A stretch of DNA of 32,596 bases from JAJPXI01 sp045602885 (lineage in GTDB: Bacteria; Bacillota; Clostridia; Oscillospirales; Oscillospiraceae). The notes beneath the pieces were generated by a model. It did not search any database and was not told the origin of the DNA. It was given only the letters and a program-made list of their open reading frames with translations. The stretch covers positions 1 through 32,596 of the forward strand of contig JAZSCJ010000060.1 in assembly GCA_045602885.1 (NCBI GenBank), read 5' to 3'. The translations under genes were made by a program, and so were the position numbers. Shown here piece by piece: positions 1-7,694 of this stretch; position 1 is the first letter of the stretch, and every line of letters starts with the position of its first letter.

Positions 1-1
1 G

Positions 2-1687
2 AATAAGTTTCGCTATGTGCTTATTGACGAGTATCAGGACACCAACAACCTGCAATACCGTCTGGCCGCTCTGCTGGCCGGCAAGTGGGAAAACATCTGC
101 GTGGTGGGTGACGATGACCAGTCCATCTACCGATTCCGCGGTGCTACCATTGAGAACATTTTGTCCTTTGAAAAGCAGTATAAGGGCGCGCGGGTCATCC
201 GGCTGGAGCGCAATTACCGCTCCACAAAGAATATTCTGGAAGCGTCCAACGCCGTGATCCGCCATAATCAGGGACGCAAGGGCAAAGAACTGTGGACCGA
301 GCATGACGAGGGCGACAAGCTACAGCTGTACACCGCCATGAACGAGCATGACGAGGCGCACTATGTGGCAACCCAGGTCATGGAAGGTTTTCGTACCGGC
401 CGGGCCTGGAAGGATCATGCTGTGTTGTACCGCATGAACGCCCAGTCCAACCAGATTGAGCAGGCCTTCAAGAAAAACGGTATTCCCTACCGCATTATTG
501 GCGGCACCCGATTCTTTGACCGCGCCGAAGTGAAGGATATGCTGGCCTATCTGTGTGTCATCAACAACCCTGAGGATGACCTGCGTCTGCGCCGCATTAT
601 CAACACGCCCACCCGTGGCATCGGCGCTACGACGGTAGAGACCGCCCAAGCACTGGCAGAAGGGGAGGGGGTCTCCCTGTGGTCGGTCATCACCACGGCA
701 GACCAGCGCCCCGAACTGTCCAAGGCAGCCGCCAAGCTGGCGCAGTTTACCGGCATGATGCAGTCGCTGCGTGCGCTGGCGCAGGAGCTGACGCTGCCCA
801 ACTTCTATGAGGAAGTAATGGCGCGCAGCGGGTATGTGGCTGCGCTGGAAATGAAAAACGATACCGAAAGCCGCACCCGACTGGAAAACGTGCGCGAGCT
901 TTTGACTTCCATCAACGGTTATCTGGAAAACCAGCCGGAGAACCCTTCGTTGGCCGGATTTTTGGATGAGATCGCCCTCTACACCGATTTGGACGCCCAT
1001 GATGCCGGAGAGGATTGCGTGGTCATGATGACCATGCACGCGGCCAAGGGCCTGGAATTCCCGGTGGTCTTTGTCGTCGGCGCAGAGGAGGGCATTTTCC
1101 CCGGCATTCGTGCCATTGGCGAGCAGGAGGAGATGGAGGAAGAGCGCCGCCTGTGCTATGTGGCCATGACCCGGGCCAAGCAGCGGCTGCACATGACCTG
1201 CGCTGCCCAGCGTATGCTGTTTGGTAAAACCAGCGCAAACCGGCCGTCCCGGTTTGTGGGCGAGATCCCGCCCGAACTGGTGGAGCAGACGGGGCGCAGT
1301 CCCTTTTCTCAGCTGGACACCTCCGGCGACGATTCCTGGGGCTATGCCCGTCCCACCCGCAGCGGCTTTGCCAGTGCGTCGTCTTACGGCAGCTCCTCCC
1401 GCACATCGGGCAGCTACGGCAGCGCCCGGCCCACGCCGTCGCGCCCGGCGGCTCGCCCGACTGGGATCCAGGGTGGGTATACGCCTCGCCCGGCGGCCAC
1501 GTCCAAGGGTGGAAGTCTTCCGGACTTCCACAAGGGGGATATGGTGACCCATAAAGCATTTGGAACCGGTATGGTGCTTTCCATCCAGCCTATGGGCGGC
1601 GATGCGCTGCTCGAAATTGCCTTTGATAAAGTGGGCACCAAGAAACTGATGCTCAAAACAGCGGCCCAGTACATGACCAAGCAATAA
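2..1687 (+). CDS. pcrA: ATP-dependent DNA helicase PcrA/UvrD, C-terminal part (5' truncated by window)
   Basis: Superfamily 1A 3'-5' DNA helicase acting in repair and in clearing proteins from DNA. The reading frame is open from base 2, so the N-terminal Walker A motif lies outside the window. Visible in order are the Walker B motif DEYQDTN, motif III GDDDQSIYRFRGA, motif IV with ERNYRS, motif V (TMHAAKGLEFP) and motif VI (CYVAMTRAKQRL). A Ser/Gly/Arg/Pro-rich linker then leads to a small C-terminal domain starting near DFHKGDMVTHKAFGTG, which is the usual end of PcrA in Firmicutes and separates it from E. coli Rep. It ends at TAA 1685-1687, just before a convergent hairpin terminator. PcrA is favoured over other UvrD paralogues because of the C-terminal domain. 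Confidence 0.93.
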   Translation, partial: NKFRYVLIDEYQDTNNLQYRLAALLAGKWENICVVGDDDQSIYRFRGATIENILSFEKQYKGARVIRLERNYRSTKNILEASNAVIRHNQGRKGKELWTEHDEGDKLQLYTAMNEHDEAHYVATQVMEGFRTGRAWKDHAVLYRMNAQSNQIEQAFKKNGIPYRIIGGTRFFDRAEVKDMLAYLCVINNPEDDLRLRRIINTPTRGIGATTVETAQALAEGEGVSLWSVITTADQRPELSKAAAKLAQFTGMMQSLRALAQELTLPNFYEEVMARSGYVAALEMKNDTESRTRLENVRELLTSINGYLENQPENPSLAGFLDEIALYTDLDAHDAGEDCVVMMTMHAAKGLEFPVVFVVGAEEGIFPGIRAIGEQEEMEEERRLCYVAMTRAKQRLHMTCAAQRMLFGKTSANRPSRFVGEIPPELVEQTGRSPFSQLDTSGDDSWGYARPTRSGFASASSYGSSSRTSGSYGSARPTPSRPAARPTGIQGGYTPRPAATSKGGSLPDFHKGDMVTHKAFGTGMVLSIQPMGGDALLEIAFDKVGTKKLMLKTAAQYMTKQ

Positions 1688-1722
1688 AAAACGCAGCCGC
1701 GCCAAGCCATGGCGCGGCTGCG
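1685..1722 (-). terminator. Shared terminator between pcrA and the HAD gene
   Basis: A perfect 12-bp stem (1692-1703 with 1711-1722) encloses a 7-nt loop. On the minus strand it is followed by a run of six T (opposite 1686-1691), so it is a strong intrinsic terminator for the minus-strand HAD gene ending at 1738. On the plus strand the following bases are not T-rich, so it is weaker for pcrA. Confidence 0.85.
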
Positions 1723-1737
1723 AATAAGTAAACGAGG

Positions 1738-2367
1738 TTAATACAGCAGTTCGGTGAAATCGGTGATGCATCGGTCGCAGGTCTGTGCCATGCGCAGGGC
1801 ATCCTCGGCATAAAGGGGATCCAGCACGCCCACCACCGTCATGCCGATGGCCTTGGCGGCTGTGCAGTTGGTGAGTGAGTCGTCAAACAGCACGCACTCA
1901 TTCGCGGTGCAGCGCAGCGCACGCAAAACCTGGTGAAAAAATCTGGAATCGTTCTTTTCCAGACCAAGCTCCTGCGCAAAGATCTTGTGGCGGAACAGCT
2001 TGCCCACTCCGTGGCGCTCCAGAACTGCATGACCCAGCGAGGGCACACAGGAGGAGACCAGAGCCAGTGTTTCACCCCGGGCCGCTTCCAGCGTCAGATA
2101 CTCCATCGCACCCGGCTTGAGAGGGATGCGTCGCTCGTAGGCGTCCTTGACCAGCGTCATCCACTCAAACATGATGGCCTCGGCACTCATGCTCAGACGA
2201 TAATAGCTTTTGGTAAACCTTGCGGCGGTCGGAAGTGTGATTTGCGCCACTGCGGCCAGATACTCGTCCGTGGCCTTCAGACCATGTGCGGTCAAAAAGC
2301 GTTGATCGACCTCTTTCCAAACAAAGTTGGAATCGATCAGGGTGCCGTCCAAATCAAACAGTTTCAT
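1738..2367 (-). CDS. HAD-superfamily hydrolase (phosphatase-like)
   Basis: About 209 residues. The N-terminal motif FDLDGTLID carries the two catalytic aspartates (motif I) and is followed by a helical cap. Motif II is the Ser pair in LVSSC, and motif IV is LFDDS near the C terminus, as in HAD subfamily IA phosphatases. The substrate cannot be read from the sequence. Start: the ATG at 2367 is preferred. It sits 8 nt after a GGAGG (2376-2380) and overlaps the TGA of the upstream glycosylase gene as ATGA. An in-frame TTG at 2373 would lie only 2 nt from that ribosome binding site. It is co-transcribed and probably translationally coupled with the glycosylase gene, and ends at a strong terminator. 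Confidence 0.85.
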   Translation of the reverse strand: MKLFDLDGTLIDSNFVWKEVDQRFLTAHGLKATDEYLAAVAQITLPTAARFTKSYYRLSMSAEAIMFEWMTLVKDAYERRIPLKPGAMEYLTLEAARGETLALVSSCVPSLGHAVLERHGVGKLFRHKIFAQELGLEKNDSRFFHQVLRALRCTANECVLFDDSLTNCTAAKAIGMTVVGVLDPLYAEDALRMAQTCDRCITDFTELLY

Positions 2368-2948
2368 ATCCAAAACCTCCAGGGAAAGTCTACCGCCTCT
2401 TGGGCGTAGTCGATTCCGATGCGCACGCCGGTGTGGATGTGCTCCGGCGTTTGCCCGGAACGGGTGACATAAAGAGTGTCGCCGGTCAAATCCAAGCCAT
2501 TGAGCGATCGGTCAATGGATAATGCTTTACAGAGCTTTCCGGGTCCGTTCAAAAAGTGTTTGCGCTGATAGGGGGACAATGGGCCGGTGTGCTTGGGATA
2601 GCGCAGCCGTGTCATGGTTTCCGTGCCGGAAACCGCCTGTAAGCCGCGAATCAAAACGGCGGCCGGTTCGCCTTCCGGCTCGGTGACAAAATTCAGGCAG
2701 TGATACATTCCGTAAATCAGGTAAACATAAGCTGTACCCGGTGGGGCGAACAGTGTTTCAGTGCGCTGGGTGCGCTTATAGCCGTAAGCATGGCAGGCCT
2801 TGTCACAACGGCCGATGTAGGCTTCGGTTTCGGTGATGCGGCAGACCAGGTTTTCTCCGTTCCACACGCGAACCAGGTAGCAGCCAAGCAGTTCCCGGGC
2901 GACCGTTAAAGTGTCCCGGCAATAGAACTCCTGCGCCAATTTCTCCAT
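2364..2948 (-). CDS. DNA-3-methyladenine glycosylase (AAG/MPG family)
   Basis: Monofunctional base-excision repair glycosylase of the AAG (MPG) fold, which removes 3-methyladenine, hypoxanthine and related alkylated or deaminated purines. The 194-residue length fits the family. Recognisable blocks are ARELLGCYLVR near the N terminus, ITETEAYIG with the catalytic Glu, the YVYLIYGMYHCLNF core strand, and AAVLIRGLQ. The ATG at 2948 is chosen because GGGGTGA precedes it at proper spacing; an upstream in-frame ATG at 2978 has no such site. The stop overlaps the start of the HAD gene by 4 nt, giving a two-gene operon. It is divergent from the EamA gene with only 53 bp between starts. Confidence 0.92.
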   Translation of the reverse strand: MEKLAQEFYCRDTLTVARELLGCYLVRVWNGENLVCRITETEAYIGRCDKACHAYGYKRTQRTETLFAPPGTAYVYLIYGMYHCLNFVTEPEGEPAAVLIRGLQAVSGTETMTRLRYPKHTGPLSPYQRKHFLNGPGKLCKALSIDRSLNGLDLTGDTLYVTRSGQTPEHIHTGVRIGIDYAQEAVDFPWRFWI

Positions 2949-2968
2949 GGATTCACCCCATTTAGATG

Positions 2969-2998
2969 ATTTTACCATATTTTGAGGAGCAGTTACAA
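2969..2998 (-). promoter_or_regulatory. Putative promoter of the glycosylase-HAD pair
   Basis: On the minus strand there is a TAAAAT -10 box (2969-2974) preceded by TGG (extended -10). A TTGTAA-like -35 (2993-2998) lies 18 nt upstream. The transcript would start about 14 nt before the glycosylase ATG. The -35 overlaps the translation-start region of the divergent EamA gene. The match is moderate. Confidence 0.4.
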
Positions 2999-3001
2999 CC
3001 C

Positions 3002-3880
3002 ATGAATGATGTTATTTTGAAAAAACTTGCGCGCCCGCTGATCGTGATCGCCACCATTATCTGGGGCAGCACCTTTTTTATTTTGAAGGATACGCTCAAT
3101 GACATTTCGGTTTACTTTATGCTGGCCTTTCGCTTCACATTGGCGACAGTCGTGCTGGCCGTGGTTTTCTGGAAGAAGTGGAAGGGCATCGACAAAAGCT
3201 ACTTTTTGGGCGGCGGTGTTATGGGCACGCTGCTGTTTCTGGCCTATGCCGTGCAGAATTTTGGCCTTATGGACACCACGCCGGGAAAAAACGCCTTTTT
3301 TACCGCCGTTTACTGCGTGATCGTTCCCTTTTTGTACTGGATCATTGACCGCACACGCCCGGATAAGTTCCATGTCCTGGCCGCCGTTTTGTGCATGGCC
3401 GGCATCGGGTTCGTGTCCTGGGACAGCGGCTTTGCGCTGACCCGCGGGGACGCACTGACCCTGATCGGCGGTTTTCTGTATGCTTGCCACATTGTGGCGG
3501 TGGCGCATTTTTCCAAGGGGCGCGATATTTTCCTGCTGACCACCCTGCAGTTTGCAGGCGTGGCTGTTTTGGCATGGCTTGGCGCGTTTGTATCCAACGG
3601 TCTGCCCGTGGGCGGTCTGTCCGGTAAAGCTTGGCTGGTACTGCTTTATCTTGCCATTGCGGCCACTACGCTGGCATTGCTGTTCCAGAACGTGGGACAG
3701 AAGTATACCGACCCTTCGGCCGCCGCAGTGCTGCTGGCGCTGGAAGCGCCCTTTGGCGTGCTTTTTTCCGTTTTGTTCGCTGACGAGAACCCCACTGCAC
3801 CCATGATTTTCGGCTTTGTGTTGATCTTTGTCAGCATCCTGTGCTCGGAAACCAAGTTCTCTTTTCTGCGAAAACGGTAA
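3002..3880 (+). CDS. EamA/DMT-family transporter
   Basis: An integral membrane protein of about 292 residues with roughly ten hydrophobic segments arranged as two EamA halves. The first half begins with PLIVIATIIWGSTFF, a typical EamA opening with the W-G-S/T motif. The second half starts around the segment with GDALTLIGGFLYACHIVAV and ends with LFADENPTAPMIFGFVLIF. Drug/metabolite transporter superfamily members export metabolites or amino acids; the substrate is not predictable here. Start: ATG 3002 is preferred over an in-frame ATG at 2966 because GAGGAG (2984-2989) lies upstream and the native N terminus fits the family, although the 12-nt spacing is long. Confidence 0.87.
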   Translation: MNDVILKKLARPLIVIATIIWGSTFFILKDTLNDISVYFMLAFRFTLATVVLAVVFWKKWKGIDKSYFLGGGVMGTLLFLAYAVQNFGLMDTTPGKNAFFTAVYCVIVPFLYWIIDRTRPDKFHVLAAVLCMAGIGFVSWDSGFALTRGDALTLIGGFLYACHIVAVAHFSKGRDIFLLTTLQFAGVAVLAWLGAFVSNGLPVGGLSGKAWLVLLYLAIAATTLALLFQNVGQKYTDPSAAAVLLALEAPFGVLFSVLFADENPTAPMIFGFVLIFVSILCSETKFSFLRKR

Positions 3881-3906
3881 CTTTTTTGCTTTAGTGCAAA
3901 AAAGTT
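3879..3906 (+). repeat. AT-rich perfect inverted repeat after the EamA gene
   Basis: An 11-bp perfect inverted repeat (3879-3889 with 3896-3906) has a 6-nt loop and includes the EamA stop codon region. It has no T-run after it on the plus strand, so it is at best a weak terminator. It lies 12 bp before the -35 box of the T-box transcript. Confidence 0.4.
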
Positions 3907-3917
3907 GTGTAACGGGG

Positions 3918-3946
3918 TTGACAAATCCCCGATGGGTGCATATAAT
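3918..3946 (+). promoter_or_regulatory. Consensus sigma-A promoter for the T-box/trpXYZ operon
   Basis: A perfect -35 TTGACA (3918-3923) and a perfect -10 TATAAT (3941-3946) are separated by exactly 17 bp. Transcription should begin near 3953 and run into the T-box leader. A full-consensus promoter fits a system controlled mainly by attenuation rather than by initiation. Confidence 0.92.
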
Positions 3947-3952
3947 GCAAAC

Positions 3953-4238
3953 AACAACCAAACAAAGCAAACCAGTGAGAAAGAGAAGTAACCGGTTATT
4001 TCAAGGTTTAGCGAGCTCCGGGCGGTGGAAGCGGAGCCCAAGAGACCCGGCGAATGGACTTTCGAGGGCGGCTTGAACCGGGGAGACCCTTAGTAGATGC
4101 CGACGGGACCCCACCCGTTATCCATCGGGCACGCGTGATGGCGCGTGAAGCGAGTGGACGTTTTATACGTCAATTTGGGTGGTATCGCAGAAGCAGGCGC
4201 TTTTGTCCCATAGGTGGGATGAAAGCGCTTTTTGTTTT
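3953..4238 (+). ncRNA. T-box riboswitch, tryptophan specific (specifier UGG)
   Basis: A 5' leader that binds tRNA and controls read-through. Visible landmarks are an AGAGAAGTAAC segment at the base of Stem I, a distal Stem I hairpin with GGTGGAAGC in its loop, then GCGAATGGACTTTCGAG, where TGG at 4055-4057 sits in the specifier position. Next comes the T-box sequence TTGGGTGGTATCGC (about 4175-4188), and finally a terminator. The specifier UGG reads tRNA-Trp. Uncharged tRNA-Trp should stabilise the antiterminator and allow transcription of the downstream ABC transporter, and charged tRNA should cause termination. The family is recognised from the T-box sequence and the order of parts; the specifier is inferred from its sequence context. 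Confidence 0.87.
4197..4238 (+). terminator. T-box regulated terminator
   Basis: A 14-bp stem (4197-4210 with 4215-4228, two G-U pairs) has a TAGG loop and is followed by TTTTTGTTTT. It lies directly after the T-box sequence and about 85 nt before the trpX start, as expected for the attenuator hairpin that competes with the antiterminator. Confidence 0.9.
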
Positions 4239-4322
4239 CCAATAAGGCCGCTGGCAACGGCCCCTCCATCCGCCACCCTAAAATTCTCTGCCCAACGGGC
4301 AAACTAATGGAGGTATATTACC

Positions 4323-5384
4323 ATGAAAAAGAACACATTGAAGAAAATCCTTTCCCTGATCGCCGCGCTGGCGCTGATCGCATCGCTGTGCGCCTGCTCC
4401 GACCAGGGCGAACCGCAGCCGGATAACGGAACGACCTACAAGGTGGGCATTTGCAACTATGTGGATGATGCATCCCTCAACCAGATCGTGGAGAACATTC
4501 AAAATCAACTGGATGCCATCGGCCAGGCCAAGGGCGTCACCTTTGAGATCGAGTACGACAACTGCAATGCCGATGCTACCGTCATGAACCAGATCATTGC
4601 CAACTTCATCGCCGACGAGGTGGATCTGATGGTTGGCGTGGCCACGCCCGTGGCGGTCGCTATGCAGACGGCCACCGAAGACAATCAGATCCCCGTGATC
4701 TTTTCCGCTGTGTCCGATCCCATCAGCGCCGGTCTGGTGGAGAGTTTGGAGGCACCCGGCGCCAACATCACCGGCACGTCGGACTATCTGGACACCAATT
4801 CCATCATGAATCTGATTTTTGCGGCCAATCCTGCCGCCGATCAGATCGGCCTGCTCTACGACCAGGGCCAGGATTCCTCCACCACGCCCATTGCCGCAGC
4901 CAAGGCATATCTGGACAGCAAGGGTATTTCCTATGTGGAGCGCACCGGCACCACCACCGACGAAGTGATGCTGGCCGCCCAAGCTCTGGTGGCCGATGGC
5001 GTGGATGCCGTGTTTACCCCCACCGACAACACCATTATGATGGCCGAATTGTCCATTTACGAAACCTTTATTGACGCGGGCATTCCCCATTACACCGGCG
5101 CCGACTCCTTTGCACTCAACGGTGCGTTTTTGGGCTACGGCGTGGATTATGCCAATCTGGGCGTGGAAACGGCCAATATGGTGGCTGACATCCTGCTGGA
5201 GGGTAAGGATCCCGCGGCTACCGCAGTCATGACCTTCGACAACGGCACGGCTACCGTCAACACGGAAACCTGCGCGGCACTTGGCCTGGACTTTGCCGCC
5301 GTAGAGGAGACCTTTGCCCCTCTGTGCACCAAGGTGCAGAGCATCACCACGGCCGAAAGCTTTGACGAGCTGGAAAACGGCTGA
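4323..5384 (+). CDS. trpX: ABC transporter substrate-binding lipoprotein, TrpX type
   Basis: Extracytoplasmic binding protein of the ABC_sub_bind family, 353 residues. A basic N terminus and hydrophobic segment lead to a lipobox ending LCAC, with Cys25 as the probable lipid-anchored residue. The mature part has the two-lobed periplasmic-binding pattern, including VDLMVGVATPVA and PVIFSAVSDPISAGLV, typical of this family. The ligand is inferred to be tryptophan because the operon lies behind a UGG-specifier T-box; comparative genomics of T-box regulons has linked such trpXYZ operons to tryptophan uptake. The protein contains no tryptophan at all. GGAGG lies 9 nt before the ATG. First gene of the operon with the permease and ATPase. 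Confidence 0.85.
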   Translation: MKKNTLKKILSLIAALALIASLCACSDQGEPQPDNGTTYKVGICNYVDDASLNQIVENIQNQLDAIGQAKGVTFEIEYDNCNADATVMNQIIANFIADEVDLMVGVATPVAVAMQTATEDNQIPVIFSAVSDPISAGLVESLEAPGANITGTSDYLDTNSIMNLIFAANPAADQIGLLYDQGQDSSTTPIAAAKAYLDSKGISYVERTGTTTDEVMLAAQALVADGVDAVFTPTDNTIMMAELSIYETFIDAGIPHYTGADSFALNGAFLGYGVDYANLGVETANMVADILLEGKDPAATAVMTFDNGTATVNTETCAALGLDFAAVEETFAPLCTKVQSITTAESFDELENG

Positions 5385-5414
5385 CACGCTGATATAAAAC
5401 AATGCAATCGCAAC

Positions 5415-5442
5415 GGGGACAGGGGAGAATACCTCTGTCCCC
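5415..5442 (+). other. Intergenic hairpin between trpX and trpY
   Basis: An 11-bp GC-rich stem (5415-5425 with 5432-5442, one G-T pair) has a 6-nt loop and no T-run. It lies 18 nt before the ribosome binding site of the permease gene. It may protect the upstream binding-protein message from 3' decay, which is common in binding-protein operons; this role is inferred. Confidence 0.55.
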
Positions 5443-5466
5443 CAAATCCCCTAAGGAGGATCTGCT

Positions 5467-6402
5467 ATGGATCTGTCAAATCTGTTATCGCTGGGCCAGA
5501 CGGCGCTGGAGCTGGGTCTGATCTGCTCGCTGACCGTGCTGGCGCTGTTTTTGAGCTACTCCATGCTCAACGTCTGTGACCTGTCCACCGACGGCTGCTT
5601 TACGCTGGGTGCTACGGTAGGCGCAGTGGTGGCACTGGCCGGATATCCGCTGCTTTCCATCCCAGCGGCCATGCTGGCCGGTGTGTGCTCGGGCTTTGTC
5701 ACTGCCATGCTGCAAACCAAGCTGGGTGTGGACAGTCTGCTCTCCGGCATCATCGTCAACACGGCGCTGTATTCTATCAACATTGCGGTGATGAGCGGCT
5801 CCTCCTTGCTGAACATGAATAAGGCGGATACGGTATTTACCTTGATGAAAGGTTGGCTGAAAGGAACAGCGCTGGAAGGGCAGTACAAGCTGATTGTTTC
5901 GCTGATCGTTGTGGCGCTCGGGGTGGCACTGCTGACCCTGTTTTTGAATACCCGGCTGGGTCTTTCCATTCGTGCCACCGGAAATAACCCGGATATGGTG
6001 CGTGCCTCGTCCATCAACACGGTGTTTACCACCACGGTGGGTCTGTGCGTGGCCAACGCCTTCACCGGCCTTTCCGGGTGCCTGCTGGCCCAGTCCCAGA
6101 AGTCGGCCGAGGTCAACATTGGTACCGGCATGGTGACCATTGCGCTGGCGTCGCTGTTGATCGGCCGCACCCTGCGCAATAAGGGCAGCATCCTCAGCCG
6201 CGCCGTCTGTGTGGTGCTGGGATCGTTTATTTTCCGCTTGGTGTATACCATCGCCCTGCGCTTTGATATGCCGGCCTTTATGCTCAAGCTGGTCTCTTCG
6301 GTCATCGTCATCATCGCCATTTCCGCACCCTATCTGAAGCGGCAATGGCCTACGGTGCGCCGTCAGCTTGCCTATAAACGGGCCATGAAGGGAGGGCGGT
6401 AA
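5467..6402 (+). CDS. trpY: ABC transporter permease, TrpY type
   Basis: A 311-residue polytopic membrane protein with about eight or nine hydrophobic segments, in the branched-chain-amino-acid/ribose-type permease superfamily. Typical blocks are SMLNVCDLSTDGCFTLGA near the N terminus, and RLGLSIRATGNNPDMVRAS in a cytoplasmic loop that should contact the ATPase. The C terminus is short and basic. It contains only two tryptophans. AAGGAGG lies just before the ATG, and only 2 nt separate its stop from the ATPase start. It forms the membrane channel of the T-box-controlled importer. Confidence 0.85.
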   Translation: MDLSNLLSLGQTALELGLICSLTVLALFLSYSMLNVCDLSTDGCFTLGATVGAVVALAGYPLLSIPAAMLAGVCSGFVTAMLQTKLGVDSLLSGIIVNTALYSINIAVMSGSSLLNMNKADTVFTLMKGWLKGTALEGQYKLIVSLIVVALGVALLTLFLNTRLGLSIRATGNNPDMVRASSINTVFTTTVGLCVANAFTGLSGCLLAQSQKSAEVNIGTGMVTIALASLLIGRTLRNKGSILSRAVCVVLGSFIFRLVYTIALRFDMPAFMLKLVSSVIVIIAISAPYLKRQWPTVRRQLAYKRAMKGGR

Positions 6403-6404
6403 CC

Positions 6405-7193
6405 ATGCTGAAGATCGATCACATCTCCAAGACCTTTTACCCGGGAACCGTCAACGAGAAAACGGCCATCCGGGATTTGTCCCTGCATCTGGCCCCCGGC
6501 GACTTTGTGACCATCATCGGTTCCAACGGTGCCGGCAAATCCACCCTGTTCAACGCCGTGGCCGGCAGCTTCTTTACCGATCACGGCTCCATTCATCTGG
6601 ATGGCTGCGACATCACCTTTATGCCGGAATACCGCCGCGCCAAGAGCATCGGCCGTCTGTTCCAGGACCCCATGCGCGGCAGTGCTCCGGGCATGACCAT
6701 CGAAGAAAATCTGGCGCTGGCCGCCGGAAGCGGCGGCTGGTTTTCCCATATCGGGCGCAAGGATAAAGAGCGCTTTCGTGACCGCTTGGCGCTGCTGGAT
6801 ATGGGACTGGAAGACCGTATGAAACAGCCGGTAGGCCTGCTGTCGGGCGGTCAGCGCCAGGCACTGACACTGCTCATGGCCACCTTCCATCCGCCCAAGC
6901 TACTTTTGCTGGATGAGCACACCGCAGCCCTTGACCCTGCAACGGCTGACAAGGTACTTGCCTTAACGAAAGAAATCGTGGAGCAAGATCACATCACCTG
7001 CATGATGGTCACCCATAACATGAAGCAGGCGCTGGATCTGGGCAACCGAACGCTGATGATGTCCGACGGCAACATCGTGCTGGACATTGCCGGAGAAGAG
7101 CGGCGCGGTCTGACGGTGGATGACCTGCTGCGCAAGTTTAAGGCCGGGGTCGGCCGGGACCTGGACAACGACCGCATTTTGCTTTCCGATTAA
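6405..7193 (+). CDS. trpZ: ABC transporter ATP-binding protein, TrpZ type
   Basis: ATPase subunit of the importer, 262 residues, cytoplasmic and bound to the permease. Walker A is GSNGAGKST, the Q-loop is in RLFQDPMRG, the signature is LLSGGQRQAL, Walker B is LLLLDEHTAAL, and the switch His is in MVTHNM. These complete nucleotide-binding motifs show an active ATPase. It contains one tryptophan. It is the last gene of the operon and is followed within 6 nt by a strong terminator. Confidence 0.9.
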   Translation: MLKIDHISKTFYPGTVNEKTAIRDLSLHLAPGDFVTIIGSNGAGKSTLFNAVAGSFFTDHGSIHLDGCDITFMPEYRRAKSIGRLFQDPMRGSAPGMTIEENLALAAGSGGWFSHIGRKDKERFRDRLALLDMGLEDRMKQPVGLLSGGQRQALTLLMATFHPPKLLLLDEHTAALDPATADKVLALTKEIVEQDHITCMMVTHNMKQALDLGNRTLMMSDGNIVLDIAGEERRGLTVDDLLRKFKAGVGRDLDNDRILLSD

Positions 7194-7198
7194 ACGGC

Positions 7199-7235
7199 AG
7201 CCGGGCCGCACCGATTTCGGTGCGGCCCGGCTTTT
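7199..7235 (+). terminator. Terminator of the trpXYZ operon
   Basis: A perfect 15-bp GC-rich stem (7200-7214 with 7217-7231) is followed by TTTT. It lies immediately after the ATPase stop codon. It faces the convergent tRNA-Ser terminator about 10 nt further on. Confidence 0.9.
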
Positions 7236-7244
7236 ATGGAAGAT

Positions 7245-7285
7245 GAAAAACAAAGAAAGCCGACATCCAAGGATGCCGACTTTCT
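7245..7285 (-). terminator. Terminator of the tRNA-Ser genes
   Basis: On the minus strand a 15-bp stem (7254-7268 with 7271-7285, two G-U pairs) is followed by TTGTTTTT. It begins at the encoded CCA end of tRNA-Ser(GCT), so the mature 3' end abuts the hairpin. Confidence 0.82.
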
Positions 7286-7376
7286 GGCGCAGAAGGGGGG
7301 ATTCGAACCCCCGCACGGTTTTACCCGCCTACTCCCTTAGCAGGGGAGCCCCTTATAGCCACTTGGGTACTTCTGC
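7285..7376 (-). tRNA. tRNA-Ser (anticodon GCT)
   Basis: The cloverleaf closes with a GCAGAAG acceptor strand (5' end at 7376) pairing with CTTCTGC, a G discriminator and an encoded CCA (7287-7285). The anticodon stem CTCCC/GGGAG encloses loop CTGCTAA, giving anticodon GCT (7339-7341), which reads AGC/AGT. A long variable arm is present, as expected for serine. The T arm contains GGTTCGAATCC. It is the distal gene of a two-tRNA transcript. Confidence 0.96.
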
Positions 7377-7406
7377 ATGGCTGTAAGAACAAAGGATTAT
7401 AAAATG

Positions 7407-7493
7407 TGGCGGAGAGAGTGGGATTCGAACCCACGGCTCTTGCGAGTCACCGGTTTTCAAGACCGGCTCCTTAAACCACTCGGACATCTCTCC
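7407..7493 (-). tRNA. tRNA-Ser (anticodon TGA)
   Basis: Acceptor GGAGAGA (from 7493) pairs with TCTCTCC, followed by a G discriminator and encoded CCA (7409-7407). The anticodon stem CCGGT/ACCGG encloses CTTGAAA, giving TGA (7457-7459), which reads TCN codons. A long variable arm confirms a class II serine tRNA. It is transcribed before tRNA-Ser(GCT), 30 bp away, from the promoter at 7525-7553. Confidence 0.96.
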
Positions 7494-7524
7494 GTATACC
7501 CGAGCTTGCCCAAACGCAGGATTT

Positions 7525-7553
7525 ATCATACCACAATTATTTGGGCTTGTCAA
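7525..7553 (-). promoter_or_regulatory. Promoter of the tRNA-Ser pair
   Basis: On the minus strand a perfect TTGACA (7548-7553) and TATGAT (7525-7530) are separated by 17 bp. The predicted start lies about 25 nt before the mature 5' end of tRNA-Ser(TGA). Confidence 0.87.
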
Positions 7554-7694
7554 TTGTTTCTTCCAAAACAAAGATGGCAGGTGCAAGTGCGTGCTGACGG
7601 TAAATATATTTCTCAACGACGGGGTAGAATTTGCGGTTTATATGTGGTAAAATCAGCCATAAGAGAATCCACCATGCAAAAGGAGTTTTTGCGT

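Noticed and set aside
3879..3906. EamA intrinsic terminator
   Set aside because: The inverted repeat is perfect but AT-rich and is not followed by a T-run on the plus strand, so it was listed only as a repeat.
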